64,000 nt of DNA from Nocardioides albus (GTDB taxonomy: Bacteria > Actinomycetota > Actinomycetes > Propionibacteriales > Nocardioidaceae). Location of the stretch: assembly GCF_014648255.1 (NCBI RefSeq), contig NZ_BMQT01000014.1, positions 43,249-107,248 on the forward strand, written 5' to 3'. The notes beneath the pieces were generated by a model. The model saw nothing but the letters and a program-made list of their open reading frames with translations, had not been told where the DNA came from and did not search any database. This document shows positions 51,836 to 60,603 of the stretch, in pieces (the stretch's first letter is position 1; each line of letters starts with the position of its first letter). The position numbers were made by a program, and so were the translations under genes.

Positions 51836-52894
51836 TCAGCGGGTGAGCACTCCGACCCGCCCACCCGCACCGGCCGCCCAGCAGGTGCCACCGACGCAGT
51901 CGACGGTGTGGAAGCGAGTCTGGGTGGCGCCGAAAGGCTTCCAGGTGCGGCCGTTGTCGTGGGTGATGTCGCTGCCGTTGGGCCCGACCGCGATCGCGGT
52001 GCTGCCGCCGGTCCAGGCCACCGCCTCGCGATATCCACCCAGGTCAGAGGCGGAGTTCGTCCAGGTGCGACCACCGTCGGTCGAGTAGGCGGCACGGTCG
52101 ACACCGTCGTCCTCGAGACCGAAGTCGCCGCCGACCGCGATCCCCTGGCGGGGGTTGCGGAAGCCGAGCCCGAAGACTCCGGCGGCCTCGCCGGTCGCGA
52201 TCGTGGAGTCGGCCGACGACCACGTGCGGCCGCCGTCGTGGGTGGCGTGGATCTTCGCGGCCGAGCCGCCGCCGCCGATCCAGGCGTCTCGCCCACCCGC
52301 GGTGACCAGGCAGGTCCCGCTCGCGGAGTAGCCGACCTCGCCCGGCGCCTCCAGGCCGCGGGTGTCCGCGATCGTCCAGGTGTCACCGCCGTCCGCGGTG
52401 GTGATGATCCGCCACTCGCCGTCGACCGGGTCGCTCATCGCGATCCCGCGCTCGCCACCGGGCCAGAAGTCGAGGCAGTTGTAGAACGCCGCCGGCTCCG
52501 CGGCGCGGAACGTCTCGGTCCAGGTCGCGCCGCCGTCGACGGTCTTGTAGATCCGGCTCGCCTCGCCCTCACCGATGGAGAGCACCACCGCCTCGTTCGC
52601 AGAGCGCGCCTCGACGTCACGGAAGAGCAGCTCGTCGGCTCCCGGCGGCGAGACCTCGTCCCAGGTGCGGCCGCCGTCCGTCGTACGGAACACTCCCCCG
52701 CCGTCGCCGCCCAGCCACGCGGTGTCCGCGTCGACGGCATCCAGCGCCCGGAAACCCTGGGGCGTCTCGACGTTCACAGCCGTCCAGTCGTACCCACCTC
52801 CTGGATGCGCCTGCGCCGAGGACGCGAACGTGAGGGTGGTGAGAGCGAGAGTGGCCGCCGCTGCGGCTCCGACAACGATGCGCACGACGTTCAC
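51836..52894 (-). CDS. Secreted Asp-box beta-propeller (Ycf48-like)
   Basis: A 352-residue exported protein. A signal peptide (about 1-30, VGAAAAATLALTTLTFASSAQA) is followed by six Asp-box or BNR repeats with the S/TxDGGxTW signature (RTTDGGRTWDE, KTVDGGATWTE, TTADGGDTWTI, ATHDGGRTWSS, STDGGRTWTN, ITHDNGRTWKP), a beta-propeller like Ycf48/photosystem assembly factor and sialidase-like proteins without the sialidase catalytic set. GTG 52894 has an AAGGACAGG site and overlaps the MFS stop (GTGA). Last gene of the ArsR-MFS-propeller operon. Function unknown. Confidence 0.85.
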   Translation of the reverse strand: MNVVRIVVGAAAAATLALTTLTFASSAQAHPGGGYDWTAVNVETPQGFRALDAVDADTAWLGGDGGGVFRTTDGGRTWDEVSPPGADELLFRDVEARSANEAVVLSIGEGEASRIYKTVDGGATWTETFRAAEPAAFYNCLDFWPGGERGIAMSDPVDGEWRIITTADGGDTWTIADTRGLEAPGEVGYSASGTCLVTAGGRDAWIGGGGSAAKIHATHDGGRTWSSADSTIATGEAAGVFGLGFRNPRQGIAVGGDFGLEDDGVDRAAYSTDGGRTWTNSASDLGGYREAVAWTGGSTAIAVGPNGSDITHDNGRTWKPFGATQTRFHTVDCVGGTCWAAGAGGRVGVLTR

Positions 52895-54132
52895 CCTGTC
52901 CTTGCCGACGCGTTCTGTCCACCGGTTCCGGCGATTTCCAGCGTCCTGACCGTCTTCCGCCCGAGCGCGGCGAGCATCATCAGCGCCATCGCGCCACCGA
53001 AGGCGACAAACGGCACCGCGACAGCCGTCGCCGATGCCAGGGCGCCGAACGTCGCGTTCGCGCCGGGCATGAAGACGTCGTCGCCGAGCGCCTGGATCGA
53101 GGCCATCCGGCCGTGGTAGTCCGGCTCCACCACGCTCGCGAAGACCGCGCTGAGCATCGTCGAGGCGGCTCCGGCGGTGATCCCGATGACCACACAGCCG
53201 ATGCCGGTCAGCACCCGGTCGCCGAACCCCAGCGACATGATGACGAGCCCCTGCACCACGAGCATGCCGTACCCCCAGGCAGCTATCCGTCGCGGTCTGA
53301 CCGGCACGAGACCGAGTGCGCCCAGGACGGCCCCCGCGCCGACCAGCGCGCTCGCCAGCCCGACCATTGACGGACCCCAGCCCTCCGCCTCGGCCCGCAC
53401 CGCGATCCCGAGCGTCATCGCCGGACCGACGGCGAGGTTGAGCCCGGACAGCGACAGCACGACCGTACGCGTTGCCGGATGACCCCGCAGATAACCGAAT
53501 CCCGCCCTGATCCCGGCGAGCGCCGACTCGGCGGTCGCACGCGGCAGCGGGAATCGTGGTCGTAGCACGAGGAGGAACGCGGCATGCACCAGGAATGTGG
53601 CCGCGTCCATCAGCGCGACCGCCCAGATGCCCGACATCGCGACGAGTACGCCGCCGAGCGCGGCTCCTGCCATGGTCCCGATGCGCCGAGCCGTCTGCGC
53701 GACGCCGTAGTAGGCGGGGAGGTCCTCCGGACGTGCGAGCTGACGCGGGATGGTCGCGGAGGACGGGGTGTAGAACGCGTCGGCGACACCGAAACAGACC
53801 GACGCGGCGACCAGCAGACCGACCGAGATGCCGTGGGTGAGGTCGACCACCGCAACGGCCGCGACGACGACCGCGCGGACCAGGTTGGTGATCCGCATCA
53901 GACGCAGAGCGTCGACCCGGTCGGCGACAACTCCTCCGAACAGGAGGACCGCTGCTCGCGGGATCGTCCCCGCGGCGACGATCAGTCCCGCGACGGCGGG
54001 CGAGGCGAGCTGCACCGCCGTCCAGGCGACCGCGACCGTCCACGCAGCATCCCCGCCGGTTGACAGCGCGTCGACCGCGATCTGGGCATGGACCTTGCGA
54101 TCGCGGCGGAACCTGGGCACCCCCTGGCTCAT
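52891..54132 (-). CDS. MFS exporter, EntS/Bcr-like
   Basis: A 413-residue, twelve-helix major facilitator of the EntS/drug-exporter type (MFS_3): AVDALSTGGDAAWTVAVAWTAVQL at the start, loop 2-3 FGGVVADRVDALRLM, and FYTPSSATIPRQLARPEDLPAYYG. Such proteins export siderophores, drugs or fatty-acid-like compounds. ATG 54132 overlaps the ArsR stop (ATGA), and its stop overlaps the propeller's start, so the three genes form one translationally coupled unit. Substrate unknown. Confidence 0.88.
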   Translation of the reverse strand: MSQGVPRFRRDRKVHAQIAVDALSTGGDAAWTVAVAWTAVQLASPAVAGLIVAAGTIPRAAVLLFGGVVADRVDALRLMRITNLVRAVVVAAVAVVDLTHGISVGLLVAASVCFGVADAFYTPSSATIPRQLARPEDLPAYYGVAQTARRIGTMAGAALGGVLVAMSGIWAVALMDAATFLVHAAFLLVLRPRFPLPRATAESALAGIRAGFGYLRGHPATRTVVLSLSGLNLAVGPAMTLGIAVRAEAEGWGPSMVGLASALVGAGAVLGALGLVPVRPRRIAAWGYGMLVVQGLVIMSLGFGDRVLTGIGCVVIGITAGAASTMLSAVFASVVEPDYHGRMASIQALGDDVFMPGANATFGALASATAVAVPFVAFGGAMALMMLAALGRKTVRTLEIAGTGGQNASARTG

Positions 54133-54692
54133 GGCTTGCTCGGGAATCCACGGGCGAACACGAAGACCGGCGCCCGGCGCCCGGCGGCGTCACCGCTCGT
54201 CTTGACCCGCTCGCGCCAGGCCCGCACCGTGGCGCTCAGCTCATCAGCGAGCTCGGCCAACTCCTCGGGGGTCGCGAAGGCCAGGGAGTCGCTGGAGAAC
54301 GCCGCCTTGCGCCACTCCGCGGGTGCCTTGTCCTGCCCGTTCAGCCACGTCGCGAGCTTGCTCAGCTGGTGCTGCGTGTTCGCCCGATCGGCCTCGCGCG
54401 CCTGCATCCGCTCACCGGGATCGTCGAAGTCCTCGATGGAGAACGAGAACTGGTCCTGGGCCAACCGCCACCAACTCGTACGACCGTCCGCAGCCAGCTC
54501 CGGCGCACGTTCCACGATGGCCGCTCGCTCCAGCATCCGCAGGTGGTGACTGACGCTTCCTACCTGCTGGTCCAGGCTCTTCGCCATCACGCTGACCTGG
54601 CTCGCGCCATGCAGGTAGAGGAACGAGAGGATGCGCCGACGGGTCGGATGATGGACCGCTCGGACGGTCTCGATCGAGGTCATGGGCTTCAT
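54129..54692 (-). CDS. ArsR-type winged-helix regulator
   Basis: A 187-residue protein with an ArsR-like helix-turn-helix: VRAVHHPTRRRILSFLYLHGASQVSVMAKSLDQQVGSVSHHLRMLERAAIVE (core quoted as SLDQQVGSVSHHLRML), then a helical part of about 100 residues with ERMQAREADRANTQHQLSKLATWLNGQ and a C-terminus of no known kind. No metal-binding cysteine pair is seen, so this is a ligand- or redox-sensing ArsR/SmtB-fold protein rather than a classic metal sensor. ATG 54692 or 54683; the longer frame to 54803 runs through a hairpin and is rejected. First gene of its operon. Confidence 0.82.
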   Translation of the reverse strand: MKPMTSIETVRAVHHPTRRRILSFLYLHGASQVSVMAKSLDQQVGSVSHHLRMLERAAIVERAPELAADGRTSWWRLAQDQFSFSIEDFDDPGERMQAREADRANTQHQLSKLATWLNGQDKAPAEWRKAAFSSDSLAFATPEELAELADELSATVRAWRERVKTSGDAAGRRAPVFVFARGFPSKP

Positions 54693-54761
54693 GCTGAGGC
54701 AGGAGACAGAAACGTACAAGGGTTCTTGTATATCTCTGCCGACCCGTCGATCCCTGCGATC

Positions 54762-54809
54762 TTTCAGTTGTGGGCGACGAAACTGGAGTTTCGCCGCCCA
54801 CAACTGAAA
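54762..54809. repeat. 23-bp inverted repeat upstream of the ArsR operon
   Basis: Arms 54762-54784 and 54787-54809 pair with one mismatch and a 2-base loop. It lies 70 bases upstream of the ArsR start and 110 bases before the GH3 start, between two divergent operons. It is more likely an operator or transcriptional barrier than a terminator, because no gene ends here. Confidence 0.7.
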
Positions 54810-54918
54810 ATTCGCCCGTCAAAAGTGCAGACTTGGCATTTTCCTTCCGCGACCCGCGGGTAGCCCCTACAGTGAATCGCCGTGCCGCAGTGCAGCGGTG
54901 CCGAGGGAGAGGGTTGTC

Positions 54919-56766
54919 ATGAGCAGAACGACACTGACCAGGTGCGGACGATTGGCGGCAGCGGGTCTCGCGGCCGCGGTGGCGGTTGCGATGCCCTACG
55001 CAGCAACCCATGCCGCAGGGCCGGAAGAGGCCACGGCGGCTACCGGCAAGACGCCGACGCAGCACGGCAAGATCGTCTCCCTGATGCAACACATGTCGGT
55101 TCAGCAGAAGGTCGGCCAGCTCTTCGTGATCGAGGTCTACGGGCGCGACGCCAACAACGTCAGCGACGCGGCGAAGACCGGTAACCAGAAGCTCTACGGG
55201 GTGGACACTCCGGCGCAGGCGATCGCGAAGTACCAGCCCGGCGGGGTCATCTACTTCACCACCCGCGGCCCCGACAACATCGGTGACCCGGCCCAGGTGG
55301 CGACACTCTCCAACGGCCTCCAGCAGGCCGCGCTGCAGCAGCGGCCCAAGATCCCCCTCAACATCGCCGTCGACCAGGAGGGTGGCGCGCTCGTCGCGCG
55401 CTTCGGCCCCGCCAGCGGCGCGACCCAGATGCCTGGCCAGATGGCGCTGGGCGCCAACGGCTCGACCGCCGACGCCGCCCGATCGGCCGAGGTGATCGGC
55501 ACCGAGCTGGCCGCCGTCGGCGTCACCCAGGACTACGCACCGGTCGCCGACGTCAACCTCAACCCGAACAACCCGGTGATCGGGATCCGCTCCCCCGGCG
55601 CAGACCCCGCCGCGGTGTCCGACCTCGTCGCCGCCGAGGTCGAAGGCTTCGACGACGGCGACCTCTCCTCGATCGCCAAGCACTTCCCCGGCCACGGCGA
55701 CACCGGAACCGACAGCCACTACGGACTGCCCGAGGTGACCCACACCCGCGAGCAGCTCGAGGAGATCGACCTGCCGCCCTTCAAGGCCGCGATCGACGCC
55801 GGGATCGACGCGATCATGACGGCGCACGTGACGGTGCCCGCGATCGACCCGACCGGCGAGCCGGCGACCATGTCCGAGCCGATCCTCACCGGCCTGCTCC
55901 GCGAAGAGATGGGCTTCGACGGCCTGATCGTCACCGACGCGCTCGACATGCAGGGCGCGGCCGCGACCTACCCGGCTGACGTCGCCCCGGTCGAGGCCTT
56001 CCTCGCCGGTGCCGACCAGCTGCTCATCCCGCCGAAGATGGACATCGCCTACGCCGCGGTCCTCGACGCCGTCGAGAACGGCACGATCTCCCGCAAGCGG
56101 CTCGACGAGTCGGTCTACCGGATCCTGAAGCACAAGCTCGACAACGAGATCTTCGCGGATCCGTACGTCGACGCCGCAGCCGCTCCGGCGGTCTTCAACA
56201 ACCCGCTGCACAAGGCCGACGCCCAGTCCATCTCCGACCGCACCACCACCTTGGTGAAGAACGACGACGACCTGCTGCCGCTGGCGCCCGGGCCGAAGAA
56301 CGTTCTGGTCGCGGGCTGGGGTGTCGACACCACCGCGGGCATCGCGGCCGGTCTGCAGAAGCGTGGCGCGACCACCCAGGTCCTGCAGTCGGGCACGACG
56401 CCGACCGATGCCAACATCGCCGCCGCGGTCCAGGCCGCAGAGGGCAAGGACCTGGTCGTGGTGCCGACCAACAACGCGTGGCAGATCAACCCGGCCACCG
56501 GCCAGGCGACGCCGGCCTCCGTGGCCCAGACCAAGCTGGTCAAGGCTCTGCTCGACACCGACACCCCGGTGGTCGTGACCGCGATGCGCAACCCCTACGA
56601 CGTCACCTCCTTCCCGGAGGCCGCCACGGTGCTCAACACCTACGGCTACACCTCCCACCAGCTCGAGTCGCTGGTGCGGGTGCTCTACGGCGAGGTCGAC
56701 CCGAGCGGCAAGCTGCCGGTCGAGATCCCCGACCTCTACCCGCTGGGCCACGGCCTGAGCTACTGA
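54919..56766 (+). CDS. Secreted GH3 beta-N-acetylhexosaminidase-like enzyme
   Basis: A 615-residue GH3 enzyme. Signal peptide (about 1-32, LAAAGLAAAVAVAMPYAATHA), then the TIM-barrel domain with the NagZ-type motif KHFPGHGDTGTDSHYGLPEV and the nucleophile region VTDALDMQGAAATY, then a C-terminal alpha/beta-sandwich domain (about 440-600), as in GH3 members with a second domain. The KHFPGHGDT histidine-aspartate pair is the beta-N-acetylglucosaminidase hallmark, so turnover of peptidoglycan or chitin fragments outside the cell is likely. ATG 54919 follows GAGGGAGAGGG. Confidence 0.93.
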   Translation: MSRTTLTRCGRLAAAGLAAAVAVAMPYAATHAAGPEEATAATGKTPTQHGKIVSLMQHMSVQQKVGQLFVIEVYGRDANNVSDAAKTGNQKLYGVDTPAQAIAKYQPGGVIYFTTRGPDNIGDPAQVATLSNGLQQAALQQRPKIPLNIAVDQEGGALVARFGPASGATQMPGQMALGANGSTADAARSAEVIGTELAAVGVTQDYAPVADVNLNPNNPVIGIRSPGADPAAVSDLVAAEVEGFDDGDLSSIAKHFPGHGDTGTDSHYGLPEVTHTREQLEEIDLPPFKAAIDAGIDAIMTAHVTVPAIDPTGEPATMSEPILTGLLREEMGFDGLIVTDALDMQGAAATYPADVAPVEAFLAGADQLLIPPKMDIAYAAVLDAVENGTISRKRLDESVYRILKHKLDNEIFADPYVDAAAAPAVFNNPLHKADAQSISDRTTTLVKNDDDLLPLAPGPKNVLVAGWGVDTTAGIAAGLQKRGATTQVLQSGTTPTDANIAAAVQAAEGKDLVVVPTNNAWQINPATGQATPASVAQTKLVKALLDTDTPVVVTAMRNPYDVTSFPEAATVLNTYGYTSHQLESLVRVLYGEVDPSGKLPVEIPDLYPLGHGLSY

Positions 56767-56773
56767 CCTGAGA

Positions 56774-56818
56774 ACGACGAGTGGCCCTCCCGCGGATCGC
56801 AGGAGGGCCACTCGTCGT
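56774..56818. terminator. Bidirectional terminator
   Basis: Perfect 17-bp stem (56774-56790 with 56802-56818) and an 11-base loop, lying between the converging GH3 and metalloprotease genes. Confidence 0.85.
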
Positions 56819-56828
56819 ACGAGACGGG

Positions 56829-57641
56829 TCAGGCGCCGTAGATCGCCCGAACCCCCTCGGCGTCGGACGGCTGGAACTCGAGGTCGTCCGAGCTGCCGTT
56901 GCACTGCGGGTAGTGCATGATCGAGGCGGAGTCGTACGCCGTCACCTCGCGCCAGCTCGAGCTCTCGAGACAGTCACCCATGGGCATCGCCTCCGGGCGG
57001 GTGTGCTCGTGGCGGAACCCGAGGACGTGGCCGAGCTCGTGGGCGATGACGTCACCGGACTCCCAGTTCCCCGACGAGAAGATCGAGTCGTCGACGAGCA
57101 CGTTGCGCGCGCTCTTCGGGCTCGAAGGGAAGAACGCTCGGGCGATGTACTTCGAGGTCCTGACCGGCTCGACCGAGAAGACCACGTTGTTGTTGCGGGT
57201 GTTGCACGACGCGTCCTGGGCGGGCACGTAGGTGAACTCCACCGCCGAGCTCGCCGCCTCCCACGGCACGGCTCCCTGGTCCATCGCGGTGACGATCGCC
57301 GCCTTGTCAGTGCCGAACTTGTCCGAGACGCAGTAGGTCAGGTTCCGTGCCTGCGCGGCCGACCACTTGTCATCGGCACCGTTGACGGTGTTGACGATGA
57401 GGCCGTCCTCCGGGACGTGCTTCGGCGCCGAGACCATCGACTCGTAGAACTTCCGCAGGTCGCCCTTGGTGGACACGACCTCGTCTCCGTTGACGACGTA
57501 CTGACCGTCGACGTCCACATAGGTCGACGCCTCGAACTCCTTGTAGGTCGGCGCCTCTTCGGCGAATGCGGGAACCATCGACGCAGTCAGCGCCGCGGCA
57601 CCCGCAGCAGCGGCAACCACCATGGGCATACGAACTCGCAT
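56829..57641 (-). CDS. Secreted zinc metalloprotease (metzincin)
   Basis: A 270-residue exported protease. Signal peptide (about 1-28), then the metzincin zinc motif HELGHVLGFRHEH (H201, H205, H211) and the Met-turn SIMHYP some 35 residues later; the strand before the zinc helix reads SGNWESGDVIA. This is an M12/matrixin-like family in actinobacteria. Four to five cysteines (C104, C146, others near the end) suggest disulfides. ATG 57641 follows AGGAGGAG. A metal-operator-like dyad lies 64 bases upstream. Likely a secreted endopeptidase of unknown target. Confidence 0.92.
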   Translation of the reverse strand: MRVRMPMVVAAAAGAAALTASMVPAFAEEAPTYKEFEASTYVDVDGQYVVNGDEVVSTKGDLRKFYESMVSAPKHVPEDGLIVNTVNGADDKWSAAQARNLTYCVSDKFGTDKAAIVTAMDQGAVPWEAASSAVEFTYVPAQDASCNTRNNNVVFSVEPVRTSKYIARAFFPSSPKSARNVLVDDSIFSSGNWESGDVIAHELGHVLGFRHEHTRPEAMPMGDCLESSSWREVTAYDSASIMHYPQCNGSSDDLEFQPSDAEGVRAIYGA

Positions 57642-57704
57642 AGCTCTCCTCCTGGATGAACGGCAGCCGGTGAACGACCGGTAACCGTGGAGGGAGCGTG
57701 ACAC

Positions 57705-57720
57705 ATACCCCCAGGGGTCT
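57705..57720. promoter_or_regulatory. CsoR-like dyad upstream of the metalloprotease
   Basis: ATACCCCCAGGGGTCT: the core ACCCC-ca-GGGGT is a perfect dyad of the kind bound by CsoR/RcnR-type metal-sensing repressors. It is 64 bases upstream of the metalloprotease start, within its promoter region. No CsoR gene is in the window, so this rests on the motif shape only. Confidence 0.4.
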
Positions 57721-57729
57721 TCTACGGCA

Positions 57730-57741
57730 ACTTCGTGAAGT
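57730..57741. promoter_or_regulatory. Weak dyad in metalloprotease/ABC gap
   Basis: ACTTC-gt-GAAGT, in the 157-base region between the metalloprotease start and the ABC binding-protein stop. It could be a second operator or part of the terminator for the ABC operon. Confidence 0.25.
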
Positions 57742-57798
57742 GCAAATAGATGCAAGTACAGCCTGGAACCCGTAAGACCAGGAAAGCAGTCGCTGCCG

Positions 57799-58887
57799 CT
57801 ATCGAGCGGGCCAGATCACCTTGTCCGCGTCGTCGACGACGGCTTCGGCGTAGGACGTGTCGAACCAGGACGCGGCATCCTCGGGAGTGACCTTCTGCCC
57901 TGCGTACGTCGTCACGACCTCGGCCAGCGCGGCGACGTTGTCGGGGTCGACCGAGCCGAACTTGCCCGGGAGCGGGTGGTCGGCGGCAACCTCGACCTCG
58001 GTGCGCCAGATCGCCGTCTCGTGCTTCTCGTCGGACTCGGCACCGGCGAGGTCGTGCTGGTAGCCGATGCACTCCTCGACGTGGTCGGAGGCGGCACAGT
58101 AGGTGTAGGCCTTGAAGACGGCGCGGAGGAAGTCCTGGACCGCGCCGGGGTGCTTCTTCGCCCAGGCGGGGTTGACCGAGTAGGCGCCCAGCGAGCCGGG
58201 GACGTCGAAGTCGGTCGGCTCCCAGACGGTGACCTCCTCGCCGGCCTCCTTCAGCTGGTTGGGCTCGTTGGAGACGAACCCGACCAGGGCGTCGACCTGA
58301 CCGCGGGGCAGGATGCCGGGGTCGTAGCCGACCTTGACCTGCTTCACCTTCGACATGTCGACCCCGGCCTCGGCCAGCATCGCCTGCACGCCGACCGGCA
58401 CCCAGCCCTTGTGGCCGAGCGTCTTGCCCTCGAGCTGCTTCAGGTCGGTGATCGAGGTGCCGGTCATCAGCACGTCGAGACCCGCGTTGGAGTACGACGA
58501 GACGCCGAGCACCTTGAGGCCGCTCGCGTTGGAGGTCATGATGTCCTGCTCGGAGAGTGGACCGACCTGGACCTTCCCGGCGGCGATCAGCTTGGCGTTC
58601 TGGGAGACGTCGCCCGAGCCCGGCTGGAGCTCGACGTCGAGGCAGAGGTCGTTGAAGTAGCCCAGCCGATCGGCGGCGATCGCCTCCATGATCGAGGCCG
58701 ACGCCTGCCAGTAGTAGCCCGACATGTAGGTGATCTTCCCGGCCGCCTCGTTCTGCTCGCAGCGTTCGGCCGAGACCGCGCTCCCGCGCTCGCCTGCGGT
58801 CTCCTCCGAGGACCCGCAGCCGGCCAGCGCGGCCAGCAGGACGACCGCCGAGGCGAGGGCAAGGCCGATCGTACGTACGCGAGACAT
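57799..58887 (-). CDS. ABC transporter substrate-binding lipoprotein (NMT1/SsuA-like)
   Basis: A 362-residue lipoprotein. Lipobox LAALAGC near residue 25 sets the anchor cysteine; the mature chain has the NMT1/THI5 and SsuA-type periplasmic fold: ITYMSGYYWQASASIMEAIAADRLGYFNDLCLDVELQPG (cores GYYWQASASI and LGYFNDLCLDVEL), GLKVLGVSSYSNAGLDVL and GKTLGHKGW. The family binds thiamine pyrimidine precursors, riboflavin, alkanesulfonates, nitrate and others; here the ligand is not clear. ATG 58887 has an AAGGAG site. Third gene of an importer operon with permease and ATPase upstream. Confidence 0.9.
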   Translation of the reverse strand: MSRVRTIGLALASAVVLLAALAGCGSSEETAGERGSAVSAERCEQNEAAGKITYMSGYYWQASASIMEAIAADRLGYFNDLCLDVELQPGSGDVSQNAKLIAAGKVQVGPLSEQDIMTSNASGLKVLGVSSYSNAGLDVLMTGTSITDLKQLEGKTLGHKGWVPVGVQAMLAEAGVDMSKVKQVKVGYDPGILPRGQVDALVGFVSNEPNQLKEAGEEVTVWEPTDFDVPGSLGAYSVNPAWAKKHPGAVQDFLRAVFKAYTYCAASDHVEECIGYQHDLAGAESDEKHETAIWRTEVEVAADHPLPGKFGSVDPDNVAALAEVVTTYAGQKVTPEDAASWFDTSYAEAVVDDADKVIWPAR

Positions 58888-58906
58888 CAAGGGCTCCTTC
58901 GAAGGA

Positions 58907-59770
58907 TCAGGGCTGGTGCCAGTGGAGCACTCGCCGCTCGGCGAGCGTCACGAACCAGAACAACAGCGACCCCAACGCCGCGAGGACGAAGATCGCTGCC
59001 CACACGGTAGCCAGTCTGTTCTGTGAGCTGGCCACCTGTATCACGCTGCCGAGACCATCGGCCGAGCCTGCGGCGGCGAGCTCGGCGACCACGGCGCCGA
59101 TCATCGAGAGCGGGAAGACGATCCGCAGGGAGGCGAAAACGTAGGGCAGGGACGCCGGCACCCGCAGGTAGCGCAGCACCTCCAGCCGGCTCGCGGCCAC
59201 CGTGCGGTAGACCTCCAGCACCGGCCCCGGCACCGCCCGCAGGCCGGTCGCCACGTTGATCAGGATCGGGAAGAAGCAGACCAGCGCGGTCAGGACGACC
59301 TTCGGCGCCATCCCGAACCCGAGCGCGACCACCAGCAGCGGCGCGATCGCCACCAGCGGAGTCACCGAGAGCACCACCGCGAACGGCATCACCGCGCGCC
59401 GCACCACCGCGACCTCGCTCACCACCACGGCGAGCGCGAAGGCGGCCACGAACCCGATCCCGAGCCCCACCAGCGCCTCGCCGAGCGTGACCAGGGTGTT
59501 CTGCAGGAAGTACGCCGGATCCTCGCTCAGCACGCCCGCGATCTCCCCTAGCGGCACGAACAGGTAAGGCATCTGCCGTGCGCCGATGCCCCACCCGATC
59601 GCGAGCACCACGAGCAGGAGGACGAACGGGAGCCAGTACGCCGGCCGGAGCAGCCGGGTCCGGCGACGCAGCCGGCGAGCGGCGAGCTGCTCGGGGGTGG
59701 GGACGAGGAGATGTGTCCGTCTCGGAGGAGCTGGCTGCGTACCGGCCGGGGCACCTGGCTGGAGACTCAT
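58907..59770 (-). CDS. ABC transporter permease (BPD_transp_1)
   Basis: A 287-residue inner-membrane permease with about six helices. The EAA-type coupling motif reads ASLPYVFASLRIVFPLSMIGAVVAEL, and the N-terminal tail is long and basic (RRLRRRTRLLRPAYW). It matches permeases of NitT/TauT/ThiX type. ATG 59770 overlaps the ATPase stop (ATGA), so the two are translationally coupled. It pairs with the lipoprotein and ATPase for import of a small nutrient. Confidence 0.9.
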   Translation of the reverse strand: MSLQPGAPAGTQPAPPRRTHLLVPTPEQLAARRLRRRTRLLRPAYWLPFVLLLVVLAIGWGIGARQMPYLFVPLGEIAGVLSEDPAYFLQNTLVTLGEALVGLGIGFVAAFALAVVVSEVAVVRRAVMPFAVVLSVTPLVAIAPLLVVALGFGMAPKVVLTALVCFFPILINVATGLRAVPGPVLEVYRTVAASRLEVLRYLRVPASLPYVFASLRIVFPLSMIGAVVAELAAAGSADGLGSVIQVASSQNRLATVWAAIFVLAALGSLLFWFVTLAERRVLHWHQP

Positions 59771-60558
59771 GAGGCCACCTCGCCATGGCTGAAGGCGTCC
59801 CTCAAGCTGTCCCGGAGTTTCAGCTCGTAGGCGTGGAACTCCGGCGAGGTGATGATCTCCTGGTGGCGCGGGCGGGGCAGGTCGATGTCGATGACGTCGG
59901 TGATCCGGCCGGGCCGCGGCGCCATCACCACGACCTTGTCCGAGAGCCTGACGGCCTCGGAGATCGAGTGGGTGACGAAGACGACGGTCGCGCGGGTCTG
60001 CTCCCACAGCTCCAGCAGCTGCTCCTGGAGAGCCTCCCGGGTGAACTCGTCGAGAGCGCCGAACGGCTCGTCGAGAAGGAGTACGTCGGGGCGCAGCCCG
60101 AAGGCGCGTACGATCGCGGTCCTCTGCTTCATGCCGCCCGACAGCTCGGCCGGCAGCTTGTGGAGCGACTCCCCCAGGCCCACCTCGCGCAGCAGCGCCT
60201 CCAGGTCCGGGCGGCCGCGATCGCTACGGCGGTTGACCTTGTGCGGCAGCGTCACGTTGCCGAGGACGCTCAGCCAGGGCAGCAGCGCAGGAGACTGCGG
60301 CACGAACCCGAAGGCCTTCGCCTCCGCGGCCTCCTTCGGAGTCAGGCCGCAGACGGTGATCCTCCCCGCGTCGGCCGACTCCTGCCCGCTGATCAGCCGC
60401 AACAGCGTCGACTTCCCACAACCCGAGGGTCCGATGATGCTCACGAACGTGCCCGGTTCGATGGTCAGGTCGATGTCGTCGAGTGCGATCAGATCGACGA
60501 GGTCGGCCTGCTCATAGAGACGACGGACCCCGTGCATCTCGATCGTCGCGCTACCCAC
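59767..60558 (-). CDS. ABC transporter ATP-binding protein (SsuB/TauB-like)
   Basis: A 263-residue ATPase with Walker A IGPSGCGKSTLLRLI, signature LSGGMKQRTAIVRA, Walker B DVLLLDEPFGALD and switch histidine VFVTHSISEA. It heads the operon ATPase-permease-lipoprotein; only 45 bases separate its GTG start (60558) from the divergent xthA, leaving no room for a large riboswitch. Typical of nitrate/sulfonate/HMP-type importers; substrate open. Confidence 0.93.
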   Translation of the reverse strand: MGSATIEMHGVRRLYEQADLVDLIALDDIDLTIEPGTFVSIIGPSGCGKSTLLRLISGQESADAGRITVCGLTPKEAAEAKAFGFVPQSPALLPWLSVLGNVTLPHKVNRRSDRGRPDLEALLREVGLGESLHKLPAELSGGMKQRTAIVRAFGLRPDVLLLDEPFGALDEFTREALQEQLLELWEQTRATVVFVTHSISEAVRLSDKVVVMAPRPGRITDVIDIDLPRPRHQEIITSPEFHAYELKLRDSLRDAFSHGEVAS

Positions 60559-60603
60559 GCCTCAAACGGTAGTCCACTCGACCTCCCAGATACTCTGACG
60601 GGC

